Positions 43,019-52,848 of a DNA stretch of 64,000 nucleotides are shown piece by piece. The position numbers and the translations under genes are program-made. The stretch's first letter is position 1. Each line of letters opens with the position of its first letter. Source of the DNA: Erwinia sp. SLM-02 (GTDB taxonomy: Bacteria > Pseudomonadota > Gammaproteobacteria > Enterobacterales > Enterobacteriaceae). Location of the stretch: contig NZ_JAQISN010000003.1 in the NCBI RefSeq assembly GCF_037450285.1, positions 472,444-536,443 of the forward strand, written 5' to 3'. The notes beneath the pieces were generated by a model. That model was not told the origin of the DNA, searched no databases, and saw only the letters and a list, made by a program, of their open reading frames with translations.

Positions 43019-43807
43019 GTGATTGATAGCACCGCCGTAATTCACCCAAGTTCGATCGTTGAAGACGGTGCCGTAATTGGCGCTGGCGTTCAGATTGGTC
43101 CTTTTTGCGTCGTAGGCGCGAATGTCTCAATCGGCGAAGGTACGATCCTCAAGTCGCACGTCGTGGTAAATGGCCATACCCGTATCGGTAAGGACAACAC
43201 TATTTACCAGTTTGCCTCCATCGGTGAGGTAAACCAGGATCTGAAGTACGACGGTGAGCCGACCCGCGTTGAGATAGGCGATCGTAACCGCATCCGCGAG
43301 AGCGTGACCATTCACCGTGGTACTGCTCAGGCTGAAGGCGTGACCAAACTGGGTGACGATAATTTGCTGATGGTGAATGCGCATATCGCCCATGACTGCG
43401 TCGTTGGTAATCGCTGTATTCTGGCGAACAATGCCACGCTGGCAGGCCATGTTACCGTCGATGATTTCGCAATTATCGGCGGTATGACGGCGGTGCATCA
43501 GTTCTGCATTATTGGCGCGCATGTCATGGTCGGTGGCTGTTCCGGCGTGGCACAGGACGTTCCGCCTTACGTCATCGCCCAGGGCAATCACGCGACGCCA
43601 TTTGGTATCAACCTTGTTGGCCTGCAGCGCCGTGGCTTCAGCAAAGAAGCCCTGCATGCAATTCGTAACGCCTACAAGCTGCTGTACCGCAGCGGTAAGA
43701 CGCTGGATGAAGTGAAGCCGGAGATTGCCGAGCTGGCGAAAGCGCATCCTGAAGTTCAGCCTTTCTATGACTTCTTTGCGCGTTCGACCCGGGGTTTGAT
43801 TCGTTAA
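43019..43807 (+). CDS. lpxA: UDP-N-acetylglucosamine acyltransferase
   Basis: LpxA performs the first acylation of lipid A synthesis. Its 262 residues comprise a hexapeptide-repeat beta-helix and a C-terminal helical bundle; the catalytic H125 lies in NAHIAHDCVVGN. The start is GTG, 3 bases after the fabZ stop, with GGGAGG inside the fabZ end. Confidence 0.97.
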   Translation: MIDSTAVIHPSSIVEDGAVIGAGVQIGPFCVVGANVSIGEGTILKSHVVVNGHTRIGKDNTIYQFASIGEVNQDLKYDGEPTRVEIGDRNRIRESVTIHRGTAQAEGVTKLGDDNLLMVNAHIAHDCVVGNRCILANNATLAGHVTVDDFAIIGGMTAVHQFCIIGAHVMVGGCSGVAQDVPPYVIAQGNHATPFGINLVGLQRRGFSKEALHAIRNAYKLLYRSGKTLDEVKPEIAELAKAHPEVQPFYDFFARSTRGLIR

Positions 43808-43810
43808 CTC

Positions 43811-44956
43811 ATGCCTAAGCATCCCTTAACGATTGCCCTTGTCGCCGGAGAAACCTCCGGCGATATTCTTGGTGCCGGTCTGATCCGCGCGCTAAAGGAA
43901 AAGCATCCTGACGCCCGTTTCGTTGGCGTAGCAGGCCCGCTGATGCAGGCCGAAGGCTGCGAAGCGTGGTACGAGATGGAAGAATTAGCCGTGATGGGTA
44001 TCGTTGAGGTGCTCGGACGGCTGCGTCGCATCCTGCATATTCGTCGGGATTTAACCGCCCGGTTCACCGAGCTGAAGCCCGATGTCTTTGTCGGTATCGA
44101 TGCGCCCGACTTCAATATCACGCTGGAAGAGCGGCTGAAGCAGCGGGGTATCCGCACAATTCATTACGTCAGTCCGTCCGTCTGGGCGTGGCGCCAGAAG
44201 CGGGTATTCAAAATAGGCCGGGCAACTGACCTGGTGCTGGCCTTCCTGCCGTTTGAAAAAGCCTTTTACGACCGCTTTAACGTTCCCTGCCGCTTTATTG
44301 GCCATACCATGGCCGACGCGATGCCCATAGAGCCGGATAAGCTGGCCGCACGGCAGGAACTGGGCATTGCGCCCGATGCGCTTTGCCTCGCTTTGCTGCC
44401 GGGCAGCCGCAATGCTGAAGTTGAAATGCTCAGCGCTGATTTCCTCAGAACCGCCATGCTGCTGCGTCAAAAATACCCGCAGCTGGAAGTGGTCGTTCCG
44501 CTGGTGAATCCCCGCCGCCGCGAACAGTTTGAAAAAATCAAAGCAGAGATTGCGCCGGATCTGACCATGCATCTGCTGGATGGCAAAGGCCGTACAGCGA
44601 TGGTGGCCAGCGATGCCGCACTGCTGGCCTCCGGCACTGCCGCACTGGAGTGTATGCTGGCGAAATGTCCGATGGTGGTGGGCTATCGCATGAAGCCTTT
44701 CACCTTCTGGCTGGCGAAACGTCTGGTTAAAACCGACTATGTCTCATTGCCTAACCTGCTGGCGGGGCGTGAGCTGGTGAAAGAGCTGCTGCAGGATGAA
44801 TGCGAACCGCAGAAGCTGGCCGCAGCGCTGGAGCCACTGTTGTTTAACGGCGAAGCCCGTCAACAGCTGCTGGCGACCTTTGCCGAACTGCATCATCAAA
44901 TCCGCTGGAATGCGGATGAACAGGCTGCGGCCGCCGTACTGGAGCTGTGTCCATGA
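43811..44956 (+). CDS. lpxB: Lipid-A-disaccharide synthase
   Basis: LpxB is a membrane-associated glycosyltransferase (GT19) joining UDP-diacylglucosamine and lipid X. Its 381 residues show VAGETSGDILGAGLI at the N-terminus, VGIDAPDFN, and PSVWAWR in the first half, and LLPGSRNAEVE for the nucleotide-binding half. The stop overlaps the rnhB start. Confidence 0.97.
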   Translation: MPKHPLTIALVAGETSGDILGAGLIRALKEKHPDARFVGVAGPLMQAEGCEAWYEMEELAVMGIVEVLGRLRRILHIRRDLTARFTELKPDVFVGIDAPDFNITLEERLKQRGIRTIHYVSPSVWAWRQKRVFKIGRATDLVLAFLPFEKAFYDRFNVPCRFIGHTMADAMPIEPDKLAARQELGIAPDALCLALLPGSRNAEVEMLSADFLRTAMLLRQKYPQLEVVVPLVNPRRREQFEKIKAEIAPDLTMHLLDGKGRTAMVASDAALLASGTAALECMLAKCPMVVGYRMKPFTFWLAKRLVKTDYVSLPNLLAGRELVKELLQDECEPQKLAAALEPLLFNGEARQQLLATFAELHHQIRWNADEQAAAAVLELCP

Positions 44957-45576
44957 CTGATTTTATTTATCCCAACGCGGCGCTGATTGCCGGGGTTGAT
45001 GAAGTGGGCCGTGGCCCGCTGGTCGGTGCCGTGGTGACCGCTGCGGTGATCCTCGATCCAGCCAACCCGATCCAGGGGCTGGCCGATTCGAAAAAACTGT
45101 CTGAAAAGCGGCGGCTGGCGCTGTACGATGAAATCGTTGAGAAAGCGCTGAGCTGGAGCCTGGGGCGGGCAGAACCGCAAGAGATCGACCAGATTAATAT
45201 TCTGCATGCCACCATGCTGGCGATGCAGCGTGCCGTAGCTGGTCTGCATATCATGCCGGACTTCGTACTGATTGATGGCAACCGCTGCCCGGCGCTGGCG
45301 ATGCCCAGCCAGGCCGTGGTAAAAGGGGATAGCCTGGTGCGTGAAATCAGTGCGGCCTCCATCATTGCCAAGGTTACGCGTGACCGCGAGATGGCCGAGC
45401 TGGATCTGCAGTATCCCGAATACGGTTTTGCCCAGCATAAAGGCTACCCAACGGCGCTACACAGGGAGAAACTGATGCAGCACGGTGCGACACCGCATCA
45501 TCGCCGCAGTTTTGCCCCGGTGCGTAATGCGCTGCTGGACGCCGAAATCGCCGCGACGCGCTCCCGCACGCTGTAA
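44953..45576 (+). CDS. rnhB: Ribonuclease HII
   Basis: RNase HII removes single ribonucleotides and RNA-DNA hybrids from DNA. The ATG at 44953 overlaps the lpxB TGA (ATGA) and has GGAG 8 bases upstream, giving 207 residues; a GTG two codons earlier is the alternative. The catalytic motif GVDEVGRGPLVGAVV and the later LIDGN and KVTRDREM acidic sites are present. Confidence 0.96.
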   Translation: MTDFIYPNAALIAGVDEVGRGPLVGAVVTAAVILDPANPIQGLADSKKLSEKRRLALYDEIVEKALSWSLGRAEPQEIDQINILHATMLAMQRAVAGLHIMPDFVLIDGNRCPALAMPSQAVVKGDSLVREISAASIIAKVTRDREMAELDLQYPEYGFAQHKGYPTALHREKLMQHGATPHHRRSFAPVRNALLDAEIAATRSRTL

Positions 45577-45606
45577 TTTTCTTCCCCAGTTTTAACGGAA
45601 TCCCAG

Positions 45607-48600
45607 ATGGCCGAACCTCGTTTTATTCATTTACGCGTTCACAGCGACTACTCCATGATCGATGGACTGGCGAAGACGGGCCCGTTGGTGAAAAATGCGG
45701 CGAAGATGGGCATGCCGGCGATTGGCATCACAGATTTCACCAACCTGTGCGGGCTGGTCAAATTTTACGGCACCGCACACGGGCAGGGCATGAAGCCGAT
45801 CATCGGCGCGGATTTCAACGTTGCCAGCCCGCTGATGGGCGATGAGCTCAGCCAGCTGACCGTCCTTGCCGCAGACAATGAAGGTTATCAAAACCTTACC
45901 CTGCTGATTTCCCGCGCCTACCAGCGCGGGTATGGCCCGGCAGGCCCAACCATCGACCGCGACTGGCTGGTTGAGCATCATCAGGGCATTATCCTGCTCT
46001 CCGGTGGGCGGCGCGGCGACGTCGGCCAAATGCTGCTGCGCGGTAACCCTACCGGCGTTGCCGAGTGCCTGAGCTTCTACCAGACTCATTTCCCCGATCG
46101 CTACTATCTGGAACTGATCCGTACCGGCCGGCCGGATGAAGAAAGCTACCTGCACGCGGCGGTCGATCTGGCGATTGCCGAAGGGATCCCGGTGGTGGCA
46201 ACCAACGAGGTCTGCTTCCTGAAGGAAGATGACTTTGATGCCCATGAGATCCGCGTCGCGATCCACGATGGCTTCACGCTTGACGATCCCAAACGACCTA
46301 AAAACTACAGTCCGCAACAGTATATGCGTACCGAAGAGGAGATGTGCGAGCTGTTCTCGGACATCCCGGAAGCGCTGGAAAACAGCGTCGAAATTGCCCG
46401 CCGCTGTAACGTAACGATCCGCCTCGGCGAATACTTCCTACCGCAGTTCCCGACCGGTGAGATGACCACCGAAGATTTCCTGGTGATGAAATCGAAAGAG
46501 GGGCTGGAAGAGCGTCTGGAATTCCTGTTCCCCGACGAGCAGCTGCGCGCCGAGCGCCGCCCGGAATATGACGATCGTCTGGATATTGAACTTAACGTTA
46601 TCAACCAGATGGGCTTCCCTGGCTACTTCCTGATCGTGATGGAGTTTATCCAGTGGTCGAAAGATAACGACGTGCCGGTGGGGCCGGGACGTGGTTCCGG
46701 TGCCGGATCGCTGGTCGCCTATGCGCTGAAAATTACCGACCTCGATCCGCTGGAGTTTGACCTGCTGTTCGAACGCTTCCTCAACCCTGAACGCGTATCA
46801 ATGCCCGACTTCGACGTTGACTTCTGTATGGAGAAGCGCGACCTGGTCATCGATCACGTGGCCGAGATGTACGGGCGTGAAGCGGTATCGCAGATCATTA
46901 CCTTCGGTACGATGGCGGCGAAGGCGGTTATCCGCGATGTGGGGCGCGTGCTTGGGCACCCTTACGGCTTTGTCGATCGTATTTCCAAGCTGGTGCCCCC
47001 CGACCCTGGCATGACGCTGGAAAAAGCCTTTGCTGCGGAACCGCAGCTGCCGGAAATTTATGAGGCGGATGAAGAGGTTAAAGCGCTGATTGATATGGCG
47101 CGTAAGCTGGAAGGCGTCACGCGTAACGCCGGTAAGCACGCCGGGGGCGTGGTGATCGCGCCCACCAAAATTACCGACTTCGCCCCGCTTTACTGCGATG
47201 AAAACGGCAACCACCCCGTCACTCAGTACGATAAGAATGACGTGGAGTACGCGGGCCTGGTCAAATTCGACTTCCTCGGCCTGCGCACGCTGACGATCAT
47301 CGACTGGGCGCTGGGGATGATCAATGCCCGGCGTGAAAAAGAGGGGCTGGAGCCGATCGACATCGCCGCCATCCCGCTTGAAGACCAGAAAAGCTTCGAC
47401 ATGCTGCAGCGCTCGGAAACCACCGCGGTATTCCAGCTGGAATCACGCGGCATGAAGGATCTGATTAAGCGCCTGAAGCCCGACTGCTTCGAAGATATGA
47501 TCGCGCTGGTTGCGCTGTTCCGTCCCGGGCCGCTGCAGTCCGGCATGGTGGATAACTTTATTGACCGTAAGCACGGGCGTGAAGCGATCTCCTACCCGGA
47601 TATTCAGTGGCAGCACGAGTCGCTGAAGCCGGTGCTGGAACCCACCTACGGCATCATCCTCTACCAGGAACAGGTGATGCAGATAGCCCAGGTGCTGGCG
47701 GGATACAGCCTGGGCGGCGCGGACATGCTGCGTCGTGCAATGGGTAAAAAGAACCCGGTCGAAATGGCCAAGCAGCGCGGCGGCTTTGAAGACGGCGCGA
47801 AGGCACGCGGCGTTGACGGCGAACTGGCGATCAAAATCTTTGACCTGGTGGAGAAATTCGCCGGGTACGGCTTTAACAAATCACACTCCGCTGCCTATGC
47901 GCTGGTGTCCTATCAGACCCTGTGGCTGAAGGCGCACTATCCTGCCGAGTTTATGGCCGCGGTTATGACCGCCGATATGGACAACACCGAGAAGGTGGTT
48001 GGCCTGGTGGATGAGTGCTGGCGTATGGGCCTGAAGGTGCTGCCGCCGGATATTAACTCCGGGCTGTATCAGTTCCACGTCAATGACGATGGCGAAATCG
48101 TCTACGGCATCGGGGCGATTAAGGGCGTGGGCGAAGGCCCGATCGAAGCGATTATTGAGGCGCGTAACGAGGGCGGATACTTCCGCGAACTGTTCGACCT
48201 CTGCGCGCGGACCGACACCAAAAAGCTGAACAAGCGGGTGCTGGAAAAACTGATTATGTCCGGCGCGTTCGACCGTCTGGGGCCACACCGGGCGGCATTG
48301 ATGAGCGCGCTGCCGGATGCGCTGAAGGCCGCCGATCAGCATGCGAAGGCGGAAGCGATTGGCCAGGCGGACATGTTTGGCGTGCTGGCGGAAGCCCCTG
48401 AGCAGGTTGAGAAGTCCTATTCTGACGTAACGCCGTGGCCTGAACAGATCCAGCTGGATGGCGAAAGAGAGACTTTAGGGCTTTACTTAACCGGTCACCC
48501 GATCAATCAGTATTTAAAAGAAATTGAGCGCTATGTCGGTGGACTGCGCCTGAAAGACATGCACCCGACCGAACGTGGCAAAATGACCACTGCGGCCGGT

Positions 48601-49089
48601 CTGGTGGTGGCGGCCCGCGTAATGGTAACAAAACGCGGTAACCGGATTGGTATCTGTACGCTTGACGACCGTTCGGGTCGTCTGGAAGTGATGTTATTTA
48701 CAGATGCGTTAGATAAATTCCAGCATATGCTGGAAAAAGACCGTATCCTGATCGTCAGTGGACAGGTCAGCTTTGATGACTTCAACGGCGGGCTTAAAAT
48801 GATGGCCCGAGATATGATGGACATCGACGAAGCACGCGAAAAATATGCGCGTGGACTTGCTATATCGCTGACGGACAGGCAAATTGATGACCAGCTTTTG
48901 AACCGTCTCCGTCAATCCCTGGAACCCCATCGTTCGGGGACAATTCCGGTACATCTCTACTATCAGAGAGAGGATGCGCGGGCGAAGTTGCGCTTTGGCG
49001 CGACCTGGCGCGTGTCGCCCAGCGATCGTTTGTTAAACGATCTGCGGTCGTTGATAGGATCGGAGCAGGTGGAACTGGAGTTTGACTAA
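45607..49089 (+). CDS. dnaE: DNA polymerase III alpha subunit
   Basis: DnaE is the replicative polymerase of the C family. At 1160 residues it equals E. coli. The order is an N-terminal PHP domain, the palm with the metal-binding aspartates in PDFDVDFC (near residues 399-406) and FDFLGLRTL (near 555), fingers, the beta-clamp-binding region after residue 900, an OB-fold (about 1000-1070) and the tau-binding tail. It lies between rnhB and accA. Confidence 0.98.
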   Translation: MAEPRFIHLRVHSDYSMIDGLAKTGPLVKNAAKMGMPAIGITDFTNLCGLVKFYGTAHGQGMKPIIGADFNVASPLMGDELSQLTVLAADNEGYQNLTLLISRAYQRGYGPAGPTIDRDWLVEHHQGIILLSGGRRGDVGQMLLRGNPTGVAECLSFYQTHFPDRYYLELIRTGRPDEESYLHAAVDLAIAEGIPVVATNEVCFLKEDDFDAHEIRVAIHDGFTLDDPKRPKNYSPQQYMRTEEEMCELFSDIPEALENSVEIARRCNVTIRLGEYFLPQFPTGEMTTEDFLVMKSKEGLEERLEFLFPDEQLRAERRPEYDDRLDIELNVINQMGFPGYFLIVMEFIQWSKDNDVPVGPGRGSGAGSLVAYALKITDLDPLEFDLLFERFLNPERVSMPDFDVDFCMEKRDLVIDHVAEMYGREAVSQIITFGTMAAKAVIRDVGRVLGHPYGFVDRISKLVPPDPGMTLEKAFAAEPQLPEIYEADEEVKALIDMARKLEGVTRNAGKHAGGVVIAPTKITDFAPLYCDENGNHPVTQYDKNDVEYAGLVKFDFLGLRTLTIIDWALGMINARREKEGLEPIDIAAIPLEDQKSFDMLQRSETTAVFQLESRGMKDLIKRLKPDCFEDMIALVALFRPGPLQSGMVDNFIDRKHGREAISYPDIQWQHESLKPVLEPTYGIILYQEQVMQIAQVLAGYSLGGADMLRRAMGKKNPVEMAKQRGGFEDGAKARGVDGELAIKIFDLVEKFAGYGFNKSHSAAYALVSYQTLWLKAHYPAEFMAAVMTADMDNTEKVVGLVDECWRMGLKVLPPDINSGLYQFHVNDDGEIVYGIGAIKGVGEGPIEAIIEARNEGGYFRELFDLCARTDTKKLNKRVLEKLIMSGAFDRLGPHRAALMSALPDALKAADQHAKAEAIGQADMFGVLAEAPEQVEKSYSDVTPWPEQIQLDGERETLGLYLTGHPINQYLKEIERYVGGLRLKDMHPTERGKMTTAAGLVVAARVMVTKRGNRIGICTLDDRSGRLEVMLFTDALDKFQHMLEKDRILIVSGQVSFDDFNGGLKMMARDMMDIDEAREKYARGLAISLTDRQIDDQLLNRLRQSLEPHRSGTIPVHLYYQREDARAKLRFGATWRVSPSDRLLNDLRSLIGSEQVELEFD

Positions 49090-49101
49090 AACAGGATTAT
49101 T

Positions 49102-50061
49102 ATGAGTCTTAATTACCTGGATTTTGAACAGCCAATCGCAGAACTTGAAGCGAAAATTGATTCGCTCAAATCGGTTGGCCGTCAGGATGAAAAACTGGAT
49201 ATTAATCTGGATGAAGAAGTTCAGCGTCTGCGCGATAAAAGCGTAGAACTGACGCGTAAAATCTTCTCCGATTTAGGTGCATGGCAGATCGCGCAGCTTG
49301 CGCGTCATCCGCTGCGTCCTTATACGCTGGATTATGTTCGTAACGTTTTCACTGATTTTGATGAGCTGGCGGGCGACCGTGCCTATGCCGATGACAAAGC
49401 CATCGTGGGTGGTATCGCTCGTCTGGAAGGCCGTCCTGTGATGATCATTGGTCATCAGAAAGGGCGCGAAACCAAAGAGAAAATCCGCCGTAACTTCGGC
49501 ATGCCGGCACCGGAAGGTTACCGTAAAGCGCTGCGTCTGATGGAGATGGCCGAGCGTTTTAACATGCCAATCGTGACCTTTATCGATACTCCGGGTGCTT
49601 ATCCTGGCGTGGGTGCTGAAGAGCGCGGTCAGTCTGAAGCCATCGCCCGTAACCTGCGTGAGATGTCCGGCCTGAAAGTGCCGGTGATCTGTACGGTGAT
49701 TGGTGAGGGTGGCTCAGGCGGCGCGCTCGCTATCGGCGTGGGCGATAAAGTGAACATGCTGCAGTACAGCACCTACTCGGTGATCTCACCGGAAGGCTGT
49801 GCGTCGATTCTGTGGAAAAGCGCAGATAAAGCGCCGCTGGCTGCGGAAGCGATGGGGATTATTGCCCCGCGTCTGAAAGAGCTGAACCTGATCGACAGCG
49901 TGATCCCGGAGCCGCTGGGTGGCGCGCACCGTAATCCGCTGGCGATTGCCGCTTCTCTGAAAGCGCAGCTGCTGGCCGATCTGGGCGAACTCGATGCGCT
50001 GAGCAAAGAGGAACTGCTGGATCGTCGCTATCAGCGTCTGATGAATTACGGCTACGCCTGA
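49102..50061 (+). CDS. accA: Acetyl-CoA carboxylase carboxyltransferase alpha subunit
   Basis: AccA with AccD transfers CO2 from carboxybiotin to acetyl-CoA, the committed step of fatty acid synthesis. The 319 residues match E. coli. It contains the crotonase-like fold with GEGGSGGALAI, the oxyanion-hole region, and the FIDTPGAYPGVGAEERGQ strand. It begins 12 bases after dnaE and ends at a terminator. Confidence 0.98.
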   Translation: MSLNYLDFEQPIAELEAKIDSLKSVGRQDEKLDINLDEEVQRLRDKSVELTRKIFSDLGAWQIAQLARHPLRPYTLDYVRNVFTDFDELAGDRAYADDKAIVGGIARLEGRPVMIIGHQKGRETKEKIRRNFGMPAPEGYRKALRLMEMAERFNMPIVTFIDTPGAYPGVGAEERGQSEAIARNLREMSGLKVPVICTVIGEGGSGGALAIGVGDKVNMLQYSTYSVISPEGCASILWKSADKAPLAAEAMGIIAPRLKELNLIDSVIPEPLGGAHRNPLAIAASLKAQLLADLGELDALSKEELLDRRYQRLMNYGYA

Positions 50062-50085
50062 TAACATCGCGCAGTAAGCATCCTC

Positions 50086-50116
50086 AGGGGCCGGACAATG
50101 TCTGGCCCTTTTTATT
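50086..50116 (+). terminator. accA terminator
   Basis: AGGGGCCGGACA-ATG-TCTGGCCCT (one bulge and one mismatch) is followed by TTTTTATTTT. It overlaps an in-frame ATG of the next gene, which argues that ldcC starts further downstream. Confidence 0.8.
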
Positions 50117-50166
50117 TTCAATCCGCTATGCTTAATCCCCTGGAGTCGTGTGACCAGGAGGCCACC

Positions 50167-52320
50167 TTGAACATTATCGCGATCGTAGGACCGCACAACG
50201 TTTTTTATAAAGATGAACCGATCCGACAGCTGGATGCCGCACTGCAACGGCAGGGCTTCCAGACCATCTACCCGCACGACGCTGCGGACCTGCTGAAACT
50301 GATTGAGCATAACCCCCGCATCAGCGGCGTCATATTTGACTGGGACGAGCACAGCTTTGAACTGTGCAGTGAAATCAATCAGCTTAACGAATACCTGCCG
50401 CTGTACGCCTTTATCAATACTCACTCGACGATGGACGTCAGCATCAACGAGATGCGGATGGCAATCTGGTTCTTCGAGTATGCGCTTAACGCGGCAGAAG
50501 ATATTGCCCTGCGGATACGGCAGTACACCGATGAGTATCTGGAAAACATTACGCCGCCGCTGACCCGCGCGCTGTTCACCTACGTTAAAGAAGGAAAGTA
50601 CACCTTCTGCACCCCCGGACACATGGCCGGAACGGCTTTCCAGAAAAGCCCGGTAGGGTGCCTGTTTTACGATTTCTTTGGTGCTAACACCCTCAAGGCG
50701 GACATTTCCATCTCGGTGACCGAACTGGGATCGCTGCTCGACCATACCGGCCCGCATCTTGAGGCCGAAGAGTACATTGCCCGCACCTTTGGCGCCGAGC
50801 AGAGTTATATGGTCACCAACGGCACCTCGACCTCAAATAAAATCGTCGGGATGTATGCGGCACCTGCCGGAAGCACCGTGCTGGTCGATCGCAACTGTCA
50901 TAAGTCACTGACCCATCTGCTGATGATGAGCGATGTTATCCCAATCTGGCTGAAGCCGACGCGCAACGCGCTGGGGATCCTCGGCGGTATTCCTAAGCGA
51001 GAGTTCACAACGGAGAGCATTGCGCAAAAAGTGGCCGGGACGCCGCGCGCCAGCTGGCCTGTCCATGCGGTGATTACTAACTCGACCTACGACGGGCTGC
51101 TGTACAACACACAGTATATTAAGGAGACGCTGGACGTTCCCTCCATCCACTTTGACTCTGCCTGGGTGCCGTATACCAATTTCCACCCTATCTACAGCGG
51201 GCTGAGCGGTATGAGCGGCGAGCGCACCGCGGGGAAAGTGATCTATGAAACGCAGTCGACCCACAAGCTGCTGGCCGCTTTCTCTCAGGCTTCGCTGATC
51301 CACATTAAGGGTGATTATGACGAACAGACCTTTAATGAGGTCTATATGATGCACACCACCACCTCGCCCAACTATTCGATCGTCGCTTCCATTGAAACGG
51401 CGGCGGCGATGCTGCGCGGTAATCCCGGAAAGCGGTTGATTAATCGTTCCGTTGAACGGGCTTTGCATTTCCGCCGTGAGATACAGCGCCTGCGCGAGGA
51501 GTCCGACGGCTGGTTCTTTGATATCTGGCAGCCGGAAGGTATCGATGAACCGGAATGCTGGCCGATCCAGCCGGGCGAGGAGGACTGGCACGGTTTTCGC
51601 GATGCGGATGCCGATCACATGTACCTCGATCCGATCAAGGTGACGATCCTTACGCCGGGAATGAGCGAGCTTGGCGAGATGGCGGAAGAGGGGATCCCGG
51701 CTGCGCTGGTGGCGAAATTCCTCGATCAGCGCGGCATCGTGGTGGAGAAAACCGGGCCTTACAATCTGCTGTTCCTGTTCAGTATTGGCATTGATAAAAC
51801 CAAAGCGATGAGCGTGCTGCGCGGGTTGACGGAATTTAAACGGGCTTACGATCTTAACCTGCGGGTCAAAAATATGCTGCCGGATCTGTACGCGGAGGAT
51901 CCTGACTTTTATCGCACGATGCGTATTCAGGATCTGGCGAAGGGGATCCACTCACTGATCTGCCAGCATGATTTACCGCGCCTGATGCTGCAGGCGTTTG
52001 CGGTCCTGCCGGAGATGAAGCTCACCCCGCACCAGATGTTCCAGCAGCAGGTAAAGGGCAATGTGGAAACCGTGGATATCAGCGAGCTGGTGGGGCGCAT
52101 TTCGGCCAATATGATCCTGCCCTATCCGCCGGGCGTGCCGGTGGTGATGCCGGGTGAGATGATCACCGCTGAAAGCCGTGCGGTCCTCGATTTTCTACTG
52201 ATGTTATGTTCGGTGGGGGAGCGTTATCCCGGCTTCGAAACCGATATACACGGTGCAACCCTCACCGAAGAAGGGCAGTATCTGGTGCGCGTGTTGAAAG
52301 ATGACGGGGCTGCAGGGTGA
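50167..52320 (+). CDS. ldcC: Lysine decarboxylase, constitutive type
   Basis: LdcC decarboxylates lysine to cadaverine with pyridoxal phosphate, a cytosolic decamer in E. coli. Its domains are an N-terminal wing (receiver-like), the fold-type I core with the PLP lysine in TQSTHKLLA (near residue 367), and a C-terminal domain. I choose TTG at 50167, with AGGAGG 5 bases upstream, giving MNIIAIVGPHNVFYKDEP as in E. coli and 717 residues. No cadB or cadC is adjacent, and the location downstream of accA fits ldcC rather than inducible cadA. Confidence 0.94.
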   Translation: MNIIAIVGPHNVFYKDEPIRQLDAALQRQGFQTIYPHDAADLLKLIEHNPRISGVIFDWDEHSFELCSEINQLNEYLPLYAFINTHSTMDVSINEMRMAIWFFEYALNAAEDIALRIRQYTDEYLENITPPLTRALFTYVKEGKYTFCTPGHMAGTAFQKSPVGCLFYDFFGANTLKADISISVTELGSLLDHTGPHLEAEEYIARTFGAEQSYMVTNGTSTSNKIVGMYAAPAGSTVLVDRNCHKSLTHLLMMSDVIPIWLKPTRNALGILGGIPKREFTTESIAQKVAGTPRASWPVHAVITNSTYDGLLYNTQYIKETLDVPSIHFDSAWVPYTNFHPIYSGLSGMSGERTAGKVIYETQSTHKLLAAFSQASLIHIKGDYDEQTFNEVYMMHTTTSPNYSIVASIETAAAMLRGNPGKRLINRSVERALHFRREIQRLREESDGWFFDIWQPEGIDEPECWPIQPGEEDWHGFRDADADHMYLDPIKVTILTPGMSELGEMAEEGIPAALVAKFLDQRGIVVEKTGPYNLLFLFSIGIDKTKAMSVLRGLTEFKRAYDLNLRVKNMLPDLYAEDPDFYRTMRIQDLAKGIHSLICQHDLPRLMLQAFAVLPEMKLTPHQMFQQQVKGNVETVDISELVGRISANMILPYPPGVPVVMPGEMITAESRAVLDFLLMLCSVGERYPGFETDIHGATLTEEGQYLVRVLKDDGAAG

Positions 52321-52398
52321 TTTACGGAATCTCACCCGTTGCGGTCTGGCCTGCCGCTGCGTAAGGTACGGTTAAACAGCATTGATTCAGGTGGAAGC

Positions 52399-52794
52399 AT
52401 GTCCGGTTTACAGTTAAAGCAGGTGCATCATATTGCGATTATCGCGCGCGACTATCCGCTCAGCCGGGCGTTTTACTGCGATATTCTGGGCTTTACGCTT
52501 ACCGCAGAGGTCTATCGCGAAGCGCGTGATTCCTGGAAGGGCGATCTGGCACTGAACGGCAGCTATGTGATTGAGCTGTTTTCATTCCCCAATCCTCCGT
52601 CGCGGCCTTCGCGCCCGGAAGCCTGTGGCCTGCGCCACCTGGCGTTCAGCGTGGAGGATATTGATGCCGCCACGCAGTACCTGACCGAACGCGGCGTGGC
52701 CTGTGAAGATATTCGCGTCGATCCGCTAACCGGCAAGCGTTTTACCTTCTTCAGCGATCCTGATGGTTTGCCCCTGGAGCTGTATCAGGCTTAA
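52399..52794 (+). CDS. yaeR: VOC family metalloenzyme-like protein YaeR
   Basis: This glyoxalase-I-like VOC protein has 131 residues and one beta-alpha-beta-beta-beta pair of repeats. Potential metal ligands are the His in VHHIAIIARDYPLS, the Glu in VIELF, His in LRHLAFSV, and Glu in LPLELYQ. The reaction is unknown; the resemblance is to glyoxalase and dioxygenase folds. The ATG at 52399 follows AGGTGGA and matches E. coli YaeR; the ATG at 52339 is rejected. Confidence 0.9.
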   Translation: MSGLQLKQVHHIAIIARDYPLSRAFYCDILGFTLTAEVYREARDSWKGDLALNGSYVIELFSFPNPPSRPSRPEACGLRHLAFSVEDIDAATQYLTERGVACEDIRVDPLTGKRFTFFSDPDGLPLELYQA

Positions 52795-52809
52795 AATAGG
52801 ATCCTCTAA

Positions 52810-52836
52810 ACCCGGCGTACTGCGCCGGGTGTTTTC
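52810..52836 (+). terminator. yaeR terminator
   Basis: ACCCGGCG-TACTG-CGCCGGGT is followed by GTTTTCTT. It lies between yaeR and tilS. Confidence 0.75.
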
Positions 52837-52848
52837 TTCAGGATTTCC

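Noticed and set aside
50905..51951. Open frame of 348 codons opposite ldcC
   Set aside because: A shadow of the decarboxylase gene with no independent support.
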